Assembly: GCA_013824485.1 (NCBI GenBank)
Contig: PNNY01000002.1
Span: forward strand, 1 to 57,150
Length of the DNA stretch: 57,150 nt
Origin: Sideroxydans sp.
GTDB lineage: Bacteria; Pseudomonadota; Gammaproteobacteria; Burkholderiales; Gallionellaceae
Direction of reading: 5' to 3'
Shown: piece by piece, positions 1 through 10,583 of the stretch
Layout of the letters: every line of letters starts with the position of its first letter
Numbering within the stretch: position 1 is the stretch's first letter
Position numbers and translations under genes: made by a program
The notes under the pieces: generated by a model
Databases searched by the model: none
Seen by the model: only the letters and a program-made list of their open reading frames with translations
Told to the model about the DNA's origin: nothing

Positions 1-297
1 CTGCGCGATGATGCCGAACACGATGACGATGAACGCACCCGTCGGCCCGCCGATCTGCACGCGTGAGCCGCCGAGCGCGGAGATGATGAAGCCAGCGATG
101 ATGGCGGTGACGATACCTGCTTCGGGTTTCGCGCCGGAGGCGATGGCGAAAGCGATGGCGAGGGGGAGGGCTACCACGCCGACCGTGATGCCGGCCGTGA
201 CGTCGGTTGTGAAGCGAGACCGATCGTAGCCGTGGAGTGCGTCGATGAGACGTGGGCGGAAATACTTGGAGAACTTCGCCAGCAGAGAATTATTCAT
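1..297 (-). CDS. SulP family anion/sulfate permease, N-terminal part (truncated by window edge)
   Basis: Reverse-strand reading from ATG at 297: [91 protein letters not shown], typical SulP N-terminus. Confidence 0.9.
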   Translation of the reverse strand, partial: MNNSLLAKFSKYFRPRLIDALHGYDRSRFTTDVTAGITVGVVALPLAIAFAIASGAKPEAGIVTAIIAGFIISALGGSRVQIGGPTGAFIVIVFGIIAQ

Positions 298-316
298 AGA
301 TGATGCTCAGTCACCG

Positions 317-1705
317 TTATGTCTTACGTTGTTCAAGTTGATGCGTGCAATCGAGTGCGGCGAGTTTGTAACACTCGGCCAGCGTCGGGTAATTGAACAC
401 ATTGCTGATGAGATCACGTACTGTGCCATTCAGATTCATCACCAGTTGTCCGATGTGCACCAACTCGCTGGCCTGTTCGCCAACGATGTGCACACCCAAT
501 AATTTTTCATTGCGCGCATCCACGATGAGTTTCAGCATTCCCTGCGCGTCGCCGATGATCTGTCCGCGCGCGCTGTCTTTGAAATAAGCGCGACCGATGA
601 TGTAAGGGATGTTCTCCTTCTGCACTTCTTTCTCTGTCTTGCCGACGTAGGAGATCTCGGGAATGGTGTAGACCGCCATCGGTAGATTCTCTGCGCTCAC
701 ATGCTGCTCACCGCCAAAGGCGTGCAGTACGGCAGTGCGGCCTTGCTCCATGCCGGTCGAGGCAAGTGCCGGGCGGCCAATCAGATCGCCGACGGCAAAG
801 ATGTGTGGCACATTGGTTTGGAAATGCGTGTTGACCGCGATCCAACCATCCTGTGCCGCGATGCCAGCGCGTTCCACATTCAAGCCGCCACTATTGGGTT
901 CTCTGCCTTGCGCGTAGAGCACGGCGTCAGTGCGTATCTGTTTTCCGCTTTCCAAAATTGTGAGCGTGCCGTTGCCTTCTTTGCGGATCTCCACCACACG
1001 TTCTTGCATGTGGAATTCAACGCCCATGCCAAGGAAACTTTCCGCCAGTACACCCACTACGTCCTCACTCAGATATTCCAACAGCTGCGCGTGGCTATCC
1101 ACCACGCAGACCTGCACGCCGAGTGCGGCGAAGATGGAGACGAATTCGCAAGCGATCACGCCGCCACCTACCACCAACAGACTGTCTGGCAAGTGACGCA
1201 GATTCAGGATGGAGGTGGAATCGAGGACGGTCTTCTTGTCGAAGGGGATGTTGCTAGGACGACGCGGGCGCGAGCCACTGGCGAGCAGGATGACTTCGGC
1301 GGAGAGCTTGCGCGTGTTACCGCTGGCATCCACGACTTGTAACGTATGTGCATCGACGAAGGAAGCTTCCCCCGGGATGAGTGCCACGCCATGGCGCAAC
1401 AAACGTTGCAAGATGACCGATTCCTGCTGCGCGATGACGCCTTCCTTGCGGCGTACCGCGTCGGCGAGCAGGCCGTGGCGACCACGACTGTCGGGTGCCA
1501 GCGCCTGCCGCATGCCGCCAGAGCGCGAGAGCAGATACGCCACTTCGCGCATCGCTTTGCTGGGGATGGTGCCGGTCTGTAGTCCAGTACCGCCTATCTT
1601 GGGTTTACGTTCGATGATGGCTGCACGCTTCCCCATCCGTGCCGCTTGCCACGCAGCATGTTGTCCGGCGGGGCCGGAGCCGATGATGAGGATGTCGTAG
1701 TCCAT
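317..1705 (-). CDS. sthA: Si-specific NAD(P)+ transhydrogenase (soluble)
   Basis: 462 aa; MDYDILIIGSGPAGQHAAWQAARMGKRAAIIERKPKIGGTGLQTGTIPSKAMREV; FAD/NAD-binding disulfide-reductase fold without the CxxxxC redox pair. Confidence 0.92.
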   Translation of the reverse strand: MDYDILIIGSGPAGQHAAWQAARMGKRAAIIERKPKIGGTGLQTGTIPSKAMREVAYLLSRSGGMRQALAPDSRGRHGLLADAVRRKEGVIAQQESVILQRLLRHGVALIPGEASFVDAHTLQVVDASGNTRKLSAEVILLASGSRPRRPSNIPFDKKTVLDSTSILNLRHLPDSLLVVGGGVIACEFVSIFAALGVQVCVVDSHAQLLEYLSEDVVGVLAESFLGMGVEFHMQERVVEIRKEGNGTLTILESGKQIRTDAVLYAQGREPNSGGLNVERAGIAAQDGWIAVNTHFQTNVPHIFAVGDLIGRPALASTGMEQGRTAVLHAFGGEQHVSAENLPMAVYTIPEISYVGKTEKEVQKENIPYIIGRAYFKDSARGQIIGDAQGMLKLIVDARNEKLLGVHIVGEQASELVHIGQLVMNLNGTVRDLISNVFNYPTLAECYKLAALDCTHQLEQRKT

Positions 1706-1732
1706 GTGCGTAGCCCGAATTGTGAGGTGCGA

Positions 1733-3781
1733 TTATTTGATACGCATGCCAGGTTGAGCGCCATCATCCGGCGACAGGACGAACAAACCTGGCGTCTCGC
1801 CCGAAGCAGCCAGCACCATCCCTTCGCTCATGCCGAACTTCATCTTGCGTGGTGCGAGATTCGCCACCATCACCGTCATGCGACCTTTCAGTTTCTCTGG
1901 GTCGTAAGCGGATTTGATGCCTGCGAAAACGGTGCGTGGATTCTCTTCGCCGATGTCCAGCGTCAGTTTCAACAATTTCTCTGCACCTTCCACATGCTCG
2001 GCATTGGCGATACGCGCCACACGCAGATCGATCTTGCTGAAGTCGTCGATGCTGATGGTCTCAGCGATAGGGGCGATGGCGGGTTTGGCGACAGCAGTGG
2101 TTTCGGTCATGGATTTCAAGCTTTCTTGGTTGGCGGCGATCATGCCTTCGATGAGTTTAGAGTCGAGGCGCGTCGCAAGATGTTGATAGGTGTTGATGGT
2201 GTGGCCGGAAGGCAGAGCTTGCCATGCGCCACTCCAAGTCAGCGGTGCGATGTTCAGGAAACTCTCTACCTGCACAGCCAATTCTGGCAACACGGGTTTG
2301 AGATATAGCGTCAGGTCGCGGAATAGGGTCATGGCGGTAGAACACACTTCGTGCAATTCCGCTTCCTTGCCTTCGAGTTTAGCCATCGCCCAAGGTTGCT
2401 TCTCCGCGATGTATTGGTTCGCCACATCAGCCAGTCGCATGATCTCGCGCAGTGCGCGTGCGTAGTCACGATCTTCGTAGCAACGGGCGACTTCGCCCTT
2501 GTCGAAAGTCGATTTGAATTCTGCTGTCGCACTAGCGTCTACGGCGCCGAGCTTGCCGTCGAACTTCTTGCTGATGAACCCCGCACAACGGCTGGCGATG
2601 TTGACGTACTTGCCAATCAAATCGCTGTTCACTTTCGCTACGAAATCCTCAAGATTCAAATCGAGGTCTTCCATTGAGCCATTCAGTTTCGCAGCGTAGT
2701 AGTAGCGCAGGTATTCTGTGTTCTTGATGTGGTCGATGTAGCTGCGCGCAGTGATGAAGGTGCCGCGCGACTTACTCATCTTTTCGCCGTTGACGGTGAG
2801 GAAGCCATGCGAGAACAGCTTGGTCGGCGTGCGGAAGCCCGCGTGTTGCAACATCGCGGGCCAGAACAGCGCGTGGAAGTAAAGGATGTCCTTGCCTATG
2901 AAATGGTACAGCTCGGCATCCGAGCCTTGTTTCCAGTAGTCATTGAAATCGATGCCACTCTTGTTGCAGAGTTGTTTGAAGCTGCCCATGTAACCGACAG
3001 GTGCATCTAGCCACACATAGAAATATTTTCCCGGCGCATCAGGGATCTCGAAGCCGAAGTAAGGTGCGTCACGCGAGATGTCCCAATCGGTCAGCTTGTT
3101 CTCACCTTCCGTGCCCAACCATTCTTGCATCTTGTTCGCGGCTTCATTTTGCAACGAACCGCTACGTGTCCATTCGCGCAAGAATTTCTGGCAGGAGTCG
3201 GCAGAGAGCTTGAAGAAGTAATGATCGGAATTGCGCAGTTCGGGTTTCGCGCCTGATACCGCAGAGAAGGGGGCGATGAGGTCGGTCGGTGCATACGCCG
3301 CGCCACACACTTCGCAGTTGTCGCCGTACTGGTCTTTGGCATGACACTTCGGGCATTCGCCCTTGATGAAGCGGTCCGGCAGAAACATGTTCTTGACGGG
3401 GTCGAAATACTGCTCGATGGAGCGCACCTCGATGAGATTCTCAGCCTTCAGTTTGCGGTAGATGCCTTGTGCGAATTCCTTAGTCTCGTTCGAGTTGGTC
3501 GAGCCGTAGTTGTCGAACGCCACATGGAAGGCGGCAAAATCGTCGTAGTGTTCTTGCCATACGCGGGCTATGAGTTGCTCGGGTGTGATGCCTTCGTTGT
3601 CAGCACGCAACATGATGGGCGTACCGTGGGTATCGTCGGCACATACGTAGTGGCAGGTGTTGCCGCGCATCTTTTGGAAGCGTACCCAGATGTCGGTCTG
3701 GATGTATTCAACGAGGTGGCCGAGGTGGATGCTGCCGTTGGCATAGGGTAAAGCTGAAGTAACGAGTATTTTGCGAGTCAT
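1733..3781 (-). CDS. metG: Methionyl-tRNA synthetase
   Basis: [30 protein letters not shown] (HLGH), KMSKSRGTF (KMSKS), C-terminal tRNA-binding domain; start trimmed from ORF-track 3862. Confidence 0.96.
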   Translation of the reverse strand: MTRKILVTSALPYANGSIHLGHLVEYIQTDIWVRFQKMRGNTCHYVCADDTHGTPIMLRADNEGITPEQLIARVWQEHYDDFAAFHVAFDNYGSTNSNETKEFAQGIYRKLKAENLIEVRSIEQYFDPVKNMFLPDRFIKGECPKCHAKDQYGDNCEVCGAAYAPTDLIAPFSAVSGAKPELRNSDHYFFKLSADSCQKFLREWTRSGSLQNEAANKMQEWLGTEGENKLTDWDISRDAPYFGFEIPDAPGKYFYVWLDAPVGYMGSFKQLCNKSGIDFNDYWKQGSDAELYHFIGKDILYFHALFWPAMLQHAGFRTPTKLFSHGFLTVNGEKMSKSRGTFITARSYIDHIKNTEYLRYYYAAKLNGSMEDLDLNLEDFVAKVNSDLIGKYVNIASRCAGFISKKFDGKLGAVDASATAEFKSTFDKGEVARCYEDRDYARALREIMRLADVANQYIAEKQPWAMAKLEGKEAELHEVCSTAMTLFRDLTLYLKPVLPELAVQVESFLNIAPLTWSGAWQALPSGHTINTYQHLATRLDSKLIEGMIAANQESLKSMTETTAVAKPAIAPIAETISIDDFSKIDLRVARIANAEHVEGAEKLLKLTLDIGEENPRTVFAGIKSAYDPEKLKGRMTVMVANLAPRKMKFGMSEGMVLAASGETPGLFVLSPDDGAQPGMRIK

Positions 3782-3882
3782 GTGGCGTGATTCCTTTAAC
3801 GAGGCGCGATTGTAGCAAAACCCACGCACCGCCGAGGAATTTGGGTAAAATCGCGCCCGCACAAACCCCTCAAGGAATCAGC

Positions 3883-4449
3883 ATGAGCATCAAGTCAGAC
3901 AAGTGGATACGCCGCATGTGCGAACAGCACGGCATGATCGAGCCGTTCGAGCCGAACCAAGTGAAGGAAGTGAACGGTCAGAAGATCGTTTCTTACGGCA
4001 CGTCGAGCTACGGCTACGACATCCGCTGCTCGCGCGAATTTAAGCTGTTCACCAACATCAACAGCACCATCGTCGATCCCAAGAACTTCGACCCGAGCTC
4101 CTTCGTGAACGTCGAGGCTGACTATTGCATCATCCCGCCCAATTCCTTCGCGTTGGCGCGTACCGTCGAATACTTCCGCATCCCGCGCAGTGTATTGACC
4201 GTGTGCTTGGGTAAATCCACCTACGCGCGCTGCGGCATCATCGTCAACGTCACCCCGTTCGAGCCCGAGTGGGAAGGCTATGTGACGTTGGAGTTCTCTA
4301 ACACCACACCGTTGCCCGCGAAGATCTATGCCAACGAAGGCGTGGCGCAGGTACTGTTCTTCGAGAGCGACGAAGTGTGCGAGACATCCTACAAAGACCG
4401 TGGTGGCAAGTATCAAGGCCAGGTCGGTGTCACCCTGCCCAAGATCTAA
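3883..4449 (+). CDS. dcd: dCTP deaminase
   Basis: [27 protein letters not shown]...[18 protein letters not shown]; start trimmed from 3787. Confidence 0.95.
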   Translation: MSIKSDKWIRRMCEQHGMIEPFEPNQVKEVNGQKIVSYGTSSYGYDIRCSREFKLFTNINSTIVDPKNFDPSSFVNVEADYCIIPPNSFALARTVEYFRIPRSVLTVCLGKSTYARCGIIVNVTPFEPEWEGYVTLEFSNTTPLPAKIYANEGVAQVLFFESDEVCETSYKDRGGKYQGQVGVTLPKI

Positions 4450-4671
4450 ATGCCTGACCGTAAGCAGATCATCTGGCGTTCTCCCACTGGCGATGTCATC
4501 GCTTGCGTGGAGAAGAACAAAGTCTTGCAAGAGAACCTCATCGAGATACGCCAAGTCTTCCAAGACGCTTTGGAAGATGCTGTGCTAATGGGGTGCGACG
4601 AGAAGCAGGTGCGCGCTGTGTTCATCGAGCTGATGAACAACCTTGAGAGTTCGTATCCACCACAGGAATGA
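4450..4671 (+). CDS. Small conserved hypothetical protein (73 aa), directly abutting dcd
   Basis: ATG immediately follows the dcd stop (TAAATG); MPDRKQIIWRSPTGDVIACVEKNKVLQENLIEI. Confidence 0.7.
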   Translation: MPDRKQIIWRSPTGDVIACVEKNKVLQENLIEIRQVFQDALEDAVLMGCDEKQVRAVFIELMNNLESSYPPQE

Positions 4672-4751
4672 TCATTCCTTGTAACAAACCACCGCTAGAC
4701 TGCGAAGATTCGCACCATTCTTAATTTGTAATATCCCTTAGGGAGCCGCAC

Positions 4752-4892
4752 ATGAAATTCAATTTTAGTTACGGCGTCACATTGACCTTCGGTCAATATG
4801 AGCCTGCACTGAAATCAAACTTCATCTGTGCTTCGTTGCAGAGTGCTATTGTTCAACTCAATGTTTCCTCTTTTTTTAGGATGCCGCTATGA
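4752..4892 (+). CDS. Putative 46-aa leader/uORF overlapping the decarboxylase start
   Basis: ATGAAATTCAATTTTAGT... = MKFNFSYGVTLTFGQYEPALKSNFICASLQSAIVQLNVSSFFRMPL*; stop TGA overlaps ATG of next gene (CTATGAAG); preceded by a GGGAG SD. Confidence 0.5.
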   Translation: MKFNFSYGVTLTFGQYEPALKSNFICASLQSAIVQLNVSSFFRMPL

Positions 4893-7135
4893 AGTTTAAT
4901 TTTCCCATCATCATCATCGACGAAGACTACCGCTCGGAGAATGCCAGTGGTCACGGCATCCGCGATCTGGCGGACGCGCTGGAGAAAGAAGGTATCGAGG
5001 TGGTCGGTATGACCAGCTACGGTGATCTGACTTCGTTCGCGCAACAACAGAGCCGCGCATCCGCTTTCGTTTTGTCCATCGACGATGAAGAGTTTGGTGC
5101 AGGAAGTGATGAAGAGACAGAGGTGGCATTGCGTACCTTGCGCGCTTTCGTGGAAGAGATCCGCTACAAGAACTCAGACATCCCCATTTATCTGTACGGT
5201 GAGACGCGCACTTCGCGCCACATCCCGAACGACATCCTGCGCGAACTGCATGGCTTCATCCACATGCATGAGGACACGCCTGAATTCGTGGCGCGTCACA
5301 TCATCCGTGAGGCCAAGTCCTACATGGATTCACTCGCGCCGCCTTTCTTCCGTGCGTTGGTGGATTACGCGCAAGACGGTTCGTATTCTTGGCACTGTCC
5401 TGGTCACTCAGGCGGCGTGGCGTTCCTGAAGTCGCCTGTCGGTCGTATGTTCCACCAGTTCTTCGGCGAGAACATGTTGCGTGCCGACGTGTGTAACGCG
5501 GTGGATGAGTTGGGGCAATTGCTCGACCACACGGGCCCTGTCGCTGCGTCCGAGCGCAACGCGGCGCGCATCTTCAATGCGGACCACCTGTACTTCGTCA
5601 CCAACGGTACGTCCACTTCGAACAAGATCGTGTGGCACTCAACCGTTGCGCCAGACGACATCGTGGTGGTCGATCGCAACTGTCACAAGTCCATCCTGCA
5701 CGCCATCATGATGACTGGCGCTGTCCCGGTCTTCTTGCGCCCCACACGCAATAATTTCGGCATCATCGGTCCTATCCCTTTGAGTGAATTCCAACCAGAA
5801 GAGATCCAGCGCAAGATCGACGCGAATCCCTTCATCAAAGACAAGTCACGCAAGCCGCGCGTGCTGACAATCACCCAAAGTACTTACGACGGCGTGTTGT
5901 ACAACGTAGAGACACTCAAGAACTTGCTCGACGGCAAGATCGATACCTTGCACTTCGATGAGGCATGGTTGCCGCATGCTGCCTTCCATGATTTTTACAA
6001 AGACATGCACGCTATAGGCAAAGACCGTCCTCGCGCTAAAGAGTCGATGATCTTCGCCACACAATCCACTCACAAATTGTTGGCTGGATTGTCGCAAGCG
6101 TCACAGATTTTGGTGCGTGACAGCGAGACGCGCAAACTCGACCGCGACTGCTTCAACGAAGCCTATCTGATGCACACGTCCACCTCGCCGCAATACGCCA
6201 TCATCGCCTCGTGCGACGTGGCTGCAGCGATGATGGAGCCGCCTGGCGGCACCGCGCTGGTGGAGGAAAGCATCGCAGAAGCACTCGATTTCCGCCGCGC
6301 CATGCGCAAGGTGGATGAGGAGTGGGGCGCAGATTGGTGGTTCAAGGTTTGGGGTCCTGACTACCTGTCGGAAGACGGGATGGCCGACCGCGAGGATTGG
6401 GTGTTACGTGCGGATGATCGTTGGCACGGCTTCGGCAATCTGGCCGAAGGTTTCAACATGCTCGATCCGATCAAGGCCACGGTCGTTACGCCCGGATTGG
6501 ACGTGGATGGCGACTTCGCCGACAGCGGCATCCCAGCCAGCATCGTCACCAAATATCTGTCCGAGCATGGCGTGGTGGTGGAGAAGTGCGGCCTGTATTC
6601 CTTCTTCATCATGTTCACCATCGGTATCACCAAGGGCCGTTGGAACAGCATGGTGACCGAGCTGCAACAGTTCAAGGACGACTACGACAAGAACCAGCCG
6701 CTGTGGCGTGTCCTGCCAGAGTTCATCGCCAAGAACCCTCGCTACGAGAAGATCGGCCTGAGGGACTTGTGCGACCAGATCCACGGCATCTACAAAGCTA
6801 ACGATGTGGCGAAGCTGACCACCGAGATGTATCTGTCCGACATGATCCCCGCGATGAAGCCATCTGATGCGTTCGCCAAGATGGCGCATGGCGAGATCGA
6901 GCGTGTCGCGATCGACGATCTGGAAGGACGCGTCACCGCTGTGCTGCTGACACCTTATCCGCCCGGTATTCCCTTGCTCATCCCAGGTGAACGCTTCAAC
7001 AAGACCATCATGGATTACCTCAAATTCGCGCGTGACTTCAACAAGAAGTTCCCCGGTTTCGAGACCGATATCCACGGACTGGTTGCTGAGAATCGCGATG
7101 GGCAACGTTTTTATTATGTGGACTGCGTGAAGTAA
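4889..7135 (+). CDS. Orn/Lys/Arg decarboxylase (PLP-dependent, fold III)
   Basis: 748 aa; MKFNFPIIIIDEDYRSENASGHGIRDLADALEKEG; ATQSTHKLLAGLSQASQI PLP-lysine motif. Confidence 0.93.
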   Translation: MKFNFPIIIIDEDYRSENASGHGIRDLADALEKEGIEVVGMTSYGDLTSFAQQQSRASAFVLSIDDEEFGAGSDEETEVALRTLRAFVEEIRYKNSDIPIYLYGETRTSRHIPNDILRELHGFIHMHEDTPEFVARHIIREAKSYMDSLAPPFFRALVDYAQDGSYSWHCPGHSGGVAFLKSPVGRMFHQFFGENMLRADVCNAVDELGQLLDHTGPVAASERNAARIFNADHLYFVTNGTSTSNKIVWHSTVAPDDIVVVDRNCHKSILHAIMMTGAVPVFLRPTRNNFGIIGPIPLSEFQPEEIQRKIDANPFIKDKSRKPRVLTITQSTYDGVLYNVETLKNLLDGKIDTLHFDEAWLPHAAFHDFYKDMHAIGKDRPRAKESMIFATQSTHKLLAGLSQASQILVRDSETRKLDRDCFNEAYLMHTSTSPQYAIIASCDVAAAMMEPPGGTALVEESIAEALDFRRAMRKVDEEWGADWWFKVWGPDYLSEDGMADREDWVLRADDRWHGFGNLAEGFNMLDPIKATVVTPGLDVDGDFADSGIPASIVTKYLSEHGVVVEKCGLYSFFIMFTIGITKGRWNSMVTELQQFKDDYDKNQPLWRVLPEFIAKNPRYEKIGLRDLCDQIHGIYKANDVAKLTTEMYLSDMIPAMKPSDAFAKMAHGEIERVAIDDLEGRVTAVLLTPYPPGIPLLIPGERFNKTIMDYLKFARDFNKKFPGFETDIHGLVAENRDGQRFYYVDCVK

Positions 7136-7163
7136 CGAGAGCAACTGTTTTGCGGAGGCTGAT

Positions 7164-8336
7164 GTGAAAGTGTCTCTCGTCATGTTGTTGGTGTTGTCAC
7201 TCTTGTTGTTCGTAGTGACACAAAATGCTTGGTGGTTCGTTGGTGCGTTCGCTTTGTTGTGGGCATGGCGATTCCTGTTTGGCACCTACATGCTGCGCGA
7301 GAAGGAGTTGCCACCTCCCATTGTGTTGCATCCACTGGGCATGCCGTCTGTGAGTGATGGGCGTGCAGGCTTTCGCAGTCTCCTCGGTCAAGTCGTAAAA
7401 CTCCGTCATGGGAAATATCCAGATGAGCGCACGGTCGAGCGCATCTTGCACGACCTTGGAGAAACACCTTCGTCGGCGCAACCCGCCGAACTATCGGCCG
7501 CACGTTCCGATCTCGTGGTCATCATCGTCTCTGGTGTGCTGTGGGAGTGTGTCTCTGATGTCGCCTTACCCTTCGGTGAAGGAAACTCAGTCGATATAAC
7601 AACGGAATACGACTACCTCAAGCCACGATATACGACCATCGAAGTCGTCCCCGTGCGCGGCATCGCCACCTCCGAACACAATGCGAAGATCGTTGAAGCG
7701 GCTATCCGAAAGCATGAAGATGCGGCCAATGTCATCATCGTCGCTTATTCCAAAGGTGTGCCGGACACGCTAGAAGCTTTGCGCCGCATGGGTGATGAGA
7801 CGCCTAAGAATCTACGAGCCTTGATCAGCGTGGCGGGTGTGGTGAGTGGCAGCCCCTTGGCGGATTGGCTCAATCGTTACAAGAAGCTCCTAGAGTTGTT
7901 GCCGACACCCAAAGCTTGTTCACACATCAACGAGAATTTCTTAAAGAGCATCAGCCGCGATCGATGTCTGCATTGGCTACAAAAGAATTGGAACACCTTG
8001 CCTCAGGGCATCCGTTATTACTCATTGGTCACCTTCACTTCGCCGCAAAGGATGCATTGGTTCCTTGGCTTTCTGTACGGCAAACTGGCGGAGGTAGAGC
8101 CGCGCAACGACAGCCACATGCTCATCCATGACCAGGTGTTGCCGGGTGCATCCTTGCTCGGTTACATCAAGAGTGATCATTGGGCGGTGGCACTGCCGTT
8201 CAATCGCTCCAAGCGCTCTATCTGGAATCGACTGCTGAGTCACAACAACGCTTTTCCACGTGAAGTATTGTTCGAAACGATATTGCGCTTTGTTGAAGAT
8301 GATTTGAAAAGTCGTGCAAGTGGGCATAGACAATGA
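7164..8336 (+). CDS. N-terminally membrane-anchored alpha/beta-hydrolase-like protein
   Basis: Two hydrophobic N-terminal stretches; VIIVAYSKGVPDTLEALRR nucleophile-elbow-like motif. Confidence 0.55.
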   Translation: MKVSLVMLLVLSLLLFVVTQNAWWFVGAFALLWAWRFLFGTYMLREKELPPPIVLHPLGMPSVSDGRAGFRSLLGQVVKLRHGKYPDERTVERILHDLGETPSSAQPAELSAARSDLVVIIVSGVLWECVSDVALPFGEGNSVDITTEYDYLKPRYTTIEVVPVRGIATSEHNAKIVEAAIRKHEDAANVIIVAYSKGVPDTLEALRRMGDETPKNLRALISVAGVVSGSPLADWLNRYKKLLELLPTPKACSHINENFLKSISRDRCLHWLQKNWNTLPQGIRYYSLVTFTSPQRMHWFLGFLYGKLAEVEPRNDSHMLIHDQVLPGASLLGYIKSDHWAVALPFNRSKRSIWNRLLSHNNAFPREVLFETILRFVEDDLKSRASGHRQ

Positions 8337-8752
8337 ATGACGAACACGAAAAACTACGTGTCGATAAATGGTTGTGGGCGGCGCGTTTTTACAAGACGCG
8401 CAGCATCGCTTCAGATGCCGTTGAGAGCGGCAAGGTCACGATGAATGAAGCGCGCATCAAACCTGCCAAAACCATTGGCGTAGGGGATAGATTGCTCGTT
8501 CGCCAAGGACAGATCTACTACGACGTGGAAGTATTGGGTCTTTCCAATAAGCGCGGCGGCGCTCCAGAAGCGCAGAAGCTCTATCGCGAAACGGACGAGA
8601 GCAAAGCACGCCGTGCTCAGATCGCTGAGCAGAACAAAGCACTTCCACTCCCCTCTTTCAAAGGTCGTCCCACCAAGCGGGATCGGCGCGATATCGAGAA
8701 GTTCGAGACGAAGACAAAAAACGCATCCAAAAGTCCTTGGGGCGATTTCTAA
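8333..8752 (+). CDS. hslR: S4-domain RNA-binding heat-shock protein 15 family
   Basis: LRVDKWLWAARFYKTRSIASDAVESGKVTMNEARIKPAKTIGVGDRLLVRQG; ATGA overlap with preceding ORF. Confidence 0.88.
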   Translation: MNDEHEKLRVDKWLWAARFYKTRSIASDAVESGKVTMNEARIKPAKTIGVGDRLLVRQGQIYYDVEVLGLSNKRGGAPEAQKLYRETDESKARRAQIAEQNKALPLPSFKGRPTKRDRRDIEKFETKTKNASKSPWGDF

Positions 8753-8755
8753 TAG

Positions 8756-9277
8756 ATGTCTGAACAGCCAACCAGCAAGTCACAACTAAGCAAATGGCGG
8801 CGCTACGCCATCAATGCGCTCGTCATCATCGTGGTGGTGACTGGCTTTCGTCTGTGGCAACAACGCGATATGGTGAGTGGTGTCGCACCGGTGTTGAAAG
8901 GCGTGACCCTTACTCAGCAGCTTTACGAACTGCCAGCGCATCCAGACAAGCCAACATTAGTTCACTTCTGGGCGACGTGGTGTGGCGTGTGCCGGGCTGA
9001 ACAAGGCAATATCGCCGCCATCGCGCACGACTATCCCAACACCATCACCGTTGCCATGAATAGTGGACTCACCAACGAAGTGACGCAGTACATGAAAGAG
9101 CAGGGCATCGCTTTTCCAACCGTGAATGATCCTGATGGCAGTATCTCCGAAGCGTGGGGTGTGCATGCCGTGCCTGCCAGCTTCATCATCGCGCCAGATG
9201 GGCAGATACAGTTCGTCGAAGTGGGTTACACCACCGAATTGGGATTGCGATTGAGATTGTGGTGGGCGGGTATTTGA
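8756..9277 (+). CDS. Membrane-anchored thioredoxin-like protein disulfide oxidoreductase (ScsD/TlpA-like)
   Basis: N-terminal TM; VHFWATWCGVCRAEQGNI (CGVC) and cis-Pro region VHAVPASFII. Confidence 0.85.
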   Translation: MSEQPTSKSQLSKWRRYAINALVIIVVVTGFRLWQQRDMVSGVAPVLKGVTLTQQLYELPAHPDKPTLVHFWATWCGVCRAEQGNIAAIAHDYPNTITVAMNSGLTNEVTQYMKEQGIAFPTVNDPDGSISEAWGVHAVPASFIIAPDGQIQFVEVGYTTELGLRLRLWWAGI

Positions 9278-9286
9278 GCGTGTATA

Positions 9287-10369
9287 TCAGAACAGCTCGA
9301 TATCGCTCGATTGGAAATGCTTAGCCGTTAATTTATTGGAGGCCACCAGTTCTTCGTAGCTCGCTAGTCCATTGCGACCATTTTGCTTAACGTAGTAGAG
9401 CGCTTCATCTGATCGATCGATCACATCGGGTGGGGTGTCGCTGGTGGTGAGCTGGCTGTAGCCGATACTGACTGTGACGCGCCCGACCTGGCTGAAGCTG
9501 TGGGTCTCGACGTTCTGCCGGAAACGGTCGAACACTTTTTTGATCGATTCGGCATCCGTGGGTTGTGTCACAACGACGAACTCTTCTCCACCGAAACGGA
9601 ATATCTGGTCTTGGAAGCGAAAGCTCTCGCGTATCAGGCGTGCGAACATGATCAATACCTCATCGCCGATCAGATGGCCGTAAGTATCGTTCACCGATTT
9701 GAAGTGGTCGATGTCCAACACAGCTAGCCAGTGGTGGGCATCCGGTTTGGGTTGGCGCCTATAGTTTCCATCAGTAGTAGAGGAAGTGACTCTCTCGTCG
9801 ATCGCGGCTTGAGTAAGGACTTCGTACAAGTGTTTGTCGAAGGTCTTGCGATTCGGCAATCTCGTCAGTGAGTCCGTCTCGCCGTAATCTAGCAAACCAA
9901 CGTGGTTAGAAAGATATTCGGTCAGTCCCGAGAGCACTTTGTACTGCTCAGGTGTCGGACGACTCTTGAAATTCATATCGACGATATAGAGTAATTGGTC
10001 GACTGGGCGTATCAGGAAGGCAGTTCGGAATCCATCAGCAGTTGAAAACTCGATGGTTGATAGATGCTGTTTCTGCCCTTGCTGTAGCAAAGGATCCGCA
10101 TCGATCTGGAATGAGTATTTGACATCGGGCAGGTAGGCGTTGCGAGAGAAGCGACCCTGCGCATCAATCCCAGCGCAAGAATAGAGCACCGTCTTTGCGC
10201 CATTTTCGAAGACGCGGTAGATCGACAAAGCGCGAGGGTTGAACAATGCTTCAACCGCATCTCTGATAGCGATGCAGAGATTGGTATGGTCGCGTTGACT
10301 CGACGTGTGGACGATGTGTTCGATCAGCTTTTGCATTTCAAGGCAGTCTCGATGGAAATACTCATTCAC
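9287..10369 (-). CDS. Diguanylate cyclase (GGDEF domain) with N-terminal sensory region
   Basis: FRFGGEEFVVV active-site motif; DSLTRLPNRKTFDKHL; DIDHFKSVNDTYGHLIGDEVL. Confidence 0.93.
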   Translation of the reverse strand: MNEYFHRDCLEMQKLIEHIVHTSSQRDHTNLCIAIRDAVEALFNPRALSIYRVFENGAKTVLYSCAGIDAQGRFSRNAYLPDVKYSFQIDADPLLQQGQKQHLSTIEFSTADGFRTAFLIRPVDQLLYIVDMNFKSRPTPEQYKVLSGLTEYLSNHVGLLDYGETDSLTRLPNRKTFDKHLYEVLTQAAIDERVTSSTTDGNYRRQPKPDAHHWLAVLDIDHFKSVNDTYGHLIGDEVLIMFARLIRESFRFQDQIFRFGGEEFVVVTQPTDAESIKKVFDRFRQNVETHSFSQVGRVTVSIGYSQLTTSDTPPDVIDRSDEALYYVKQNGRNGLASYEELVASNKLTAKHFQSSDIELF

Positions 10370-10583
10370 GATCCCAACAATTGGGGCGTCTCTTTGCGGG
10401 ATTATATACGCCGTCCTAATCGGAGTGTTCCAGTCGTGTTTGGGAACACGCTTGGTAACCTCCGCTTTATCCTTGAATTGAAAATTTCGAATTATGTTAA
10501 CGTCTATCTAACCACTATTTCTCGCTATTGTTGTGCGGGAGTTGGGTAAGGTGTAAATCGGTCAACAATCACTGGGAGTATCG

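Noticed and set aside
3895-4563. 222-aa minus-strand ORF antisense to dcd
   Set aside because: Shadow of dcd; no start context or motif.
6404-7285. 293-aa minus-strand ORF antisense to the Orn/Lys/Arg decarboxylase
   Set aside because: Shadow frame; the opposite strand encodes a strongly recognisable enzyme.
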